DNA of 64,000 bases, taken from the NCBI GenBank assembly GCA_965243615.1, contig CBDEVO010000003.1, positions 4,464,001 through 4,528,000 of the forward strand. Direction: 5' to 3'. Positions 62,938 through 64,000 of this stretch are shown here, in pieces. Within the stretch, counting starts at the first letter, position 1. Each line of letters starts with the position of its first letter. Under the pieces are notes generated by a model. It did not search any database. It was not told the origin of the DNA and was given only the letters and a program-made list of their open reading frames with translations. Made by a program: the position numbers and the translations under genes. This DNA comes from JAJEEA01 sp965243615. Lineage in GTDB: Bacteria > Acidobacteriota > Vicinamibacteria > Vicinamibacterales > UBA8438.

Positions 62938-63894
62938 CTACTGCCCCCGCTCGCGGTCTCGGGCGCGCGCCGAGACGAGCAGGTTCTCCATGCCGTAGTT
63001 GCCCTCGTGGCAGGCGTACTCGTAGAGCGGGCTGTCCGACCGCTGCATGACCACCCGCACCGACCACGGCTGCGCGAACGACGCGGGGTCGTCGACGGTG
63101 TACTCGTAGGCGAGGCGATCGGCGTCTATCCGGGTGAACCGCTCGGTCAGCCGCATGTCCGGGCCCGACCCGCGGAAGCTGGTCTTGTCGGTGAAGTTCC
63201 GGGTCTCGACGACCAGGGTGTCGCCCTCCCACCGGCCGCGCGAGTCGCCCTTCCACTGGCGGACGTGGCCGGGCAGGTGGGGCGATCCGTCGAGGGGGAC
63301 GACGCGGGCGTCGTGCACCATCTCGTTGAGGATCACGACGACGTCGTCGGTCTGGAAGAGCTGCATGTTGTTGTTGTAGGCGCTGGGGTTCATCGGCGGG
63401 CCGGCGTTGAACCCCATGATGCAGCGCTCGAACGCCCCGCGGTCCTCGGGCCCGAACGCGTCGCGCCCGAGCAGCGTCTGGCGCCGCTCGCCGCGAGCGC
63501 GCGCCTCGCCGCTGCGCGCGGGGATCCTGCCGTCGGGCGGGTCGACCACCAGCGACGTCCGGCGCTCCTCGCCGAGCGAGGTGCCGCGGTCGTACCAGAA
63601 GTTGTTGTAGCCGCCGGAGACCGGCAGCCGGCCGTTCTCGTCGCGCCACAGGTCGACGTTCTGGGCGTCCACCCGCTCCTGCGCGAACGCCGCCGCCTCC
63701 TCGGCGGTCAGCGTGGCGCGCCCCTCGAAGTCGTCGGGGCGCTCGAACGGAACGGCGCTACGGAAGTCCCAGACCCCCTGCAGGTCCCGCATCGACGTCT
63801 CCCCCTGCACCGCCTGGCCGGCCGCCGATCCTGCCGCCAGCAACAGGCCGCACACCGTCGTTCCAATCCACACCGCAGCTCTTCTCGTACTCAT
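62938..63894 (-). CDS. Secreted protein of the PPDGRIPA family, copy 2
   Basis: This 318-residue protein starts at the ATG at 63894. A signal peptide ends at SAAGQA. It shares with the 46705 gene MRDLQGVWDFRSAVPFERP, LVVDPPDGRIPARSGEA, YNNNMQLFQTDDVVVILNEM, GDSRGRWEGDTLVVETRNF and LYEYACHEGNYGMEN. The function is unknown. It lies just downstream of an FAH-family gene on the same strand. Confidence 0.8.
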   Translation of the reverse strand: MSTRRAAVWIGTTVCGLLLAAGSAAGQAVQGETSMRDLQGVWDFRSAVPFERPDDFEGRATLTAEEAAAFAQERVDAQNVDLWRDENGRLPVSGGYNNFWYDRGTSLGEERRTSLVVDPPDGRIPARSGEARARGERRQTLLGRDAFGPEDRGAFERCIMGFNAGPPMNPSAYNNNMQLFQTDDVVVILNEMVHDARVVPLDGSPHLPGHVRQWKGDSRGRWEGDTLVVETRNFTDKTSFRGSGPDMRLTERFTRIDADRLAYEYTVDDPASFAQPWSVRVVMQRSDSPLYEYACHEGNYGMENLLVSARARDRERGQ

Positions 63895-63935
63895 CCCTGC
63901 CCTCCTCGCGCCGGCCGCGCCGAGCCGGCGTTGCT

Positions 63936-64000
63936 TCACTCCTCGTACCGGTTGCCGAGGGTGCCGACCCCGTCGATGGTCACCTCCACGGTGCTGCCCG
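63936..64000 (-). CDS. FAH-family hydrolase, C-terminal end (partial)
   Basis: Only the last 20 residues are in the window: GSTVEVTIDGVGTLGNRYEE then stop. The pattern GxxVEVxIDGxGTLxN is the usual C terminus of fumarylacetoacetate hydrolase family proteins. The rest lies beyond the right edge. Confidence 0.65.
   Translation of the reverse strand, partial: GSTVEVTIDGVGTLGNRYEE

Overview
The window is about 64 kb of GC-rich bacterial DNA whose resident genes point to Acidobacteriota, probably the Vicinamibacteria. This is inferred from gene families, not from a marker gene. The indicators are an acidobacterial-type duplicated orphan permease (ADOP), a Ser/Thr kinase fused to a TolB-like propeller, PQQ-dependent dehydrogenases, two members of a secreted family carrying a PPDGRIPA motif, and a C-terminal TPVRAVHLTELR repeat on a secreted protease. 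No rRNA, tRNA or CRISPR array was seen.

Left part (1-16944), all on the minus strand. A large LRR/metalloprotease gene with an internal tandem duplication (12067-16944) is followed, after an IS256-type insertion, by a coupled set: an orphan protease-propeptide-like protein, a coiled-coil repeat protein, a prenyl-synthase-like protein and a DUF5685 protein with a Cys-rich tail. Next comes a tight four-gene cluster: a vWA-like lipoprotein, a four-helix membrane protein, a tubulin-like GTPase candidate and a very large protein with an actin/Hsp70-like phosphate-1 motif. This cytomotive-type cluster is the most unusual resident system here.

Middle part (17-39.8 kb), accessory and mobile. A G23 tract that may be an assembly join is followed by IS110 and IS256 remnants, a cluster of TGACCCA sites with a nested hairpin beside a small DNA-binding protein, and a DruA-domain/IS4 transposase. 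Then come a broken ParB-like gene, an array of GC-rich palindromes, a decayed serine recombinase, a 1282-aa SIR2 protein resembling defence-associated sirtuins, and a deleted topoisomerase I gene. The right side of this block is a phage-like or integrative-element module: an immunity region with a leaderless S24-type repressor and a tyrosine integrase on the plus strand, and early replication genes on the minus strand. Those early genes are a DnaD/O-like initiator containing an iteron-like array, a DnaC/IstB-like loader and two downstream genes. The integrase abuts the 3' part of a PQQ dehydrogenase gene, so the element probably interrupted that gene.

Right part (40-64 kb). Resident genes are an AAA/DUF4143 ATPase, an ADOP permease, a dCTP deaminase, an SMP-30 lipoprotein, a secreted PPDGRIPA-family protein and an intact PQQ dehydrogenase. 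A second mobile remnant (5'-truncated P4-type integrase, lipoprotein, RHH-like regulator, MobD- and MobB-like genes) and two tandem DruA/IS4 elements follow. The window closes with a Tat-exported hydrolase, the Ser/Thr kinase, a spondin/FN3 protein, a second PPDGRIPA protein and the end of an FAH-family gene. The identical DruA/IS4 copies at 19.6 and 53.5 kb lie in opposite orientation and bracket the 31-kb accessory region.
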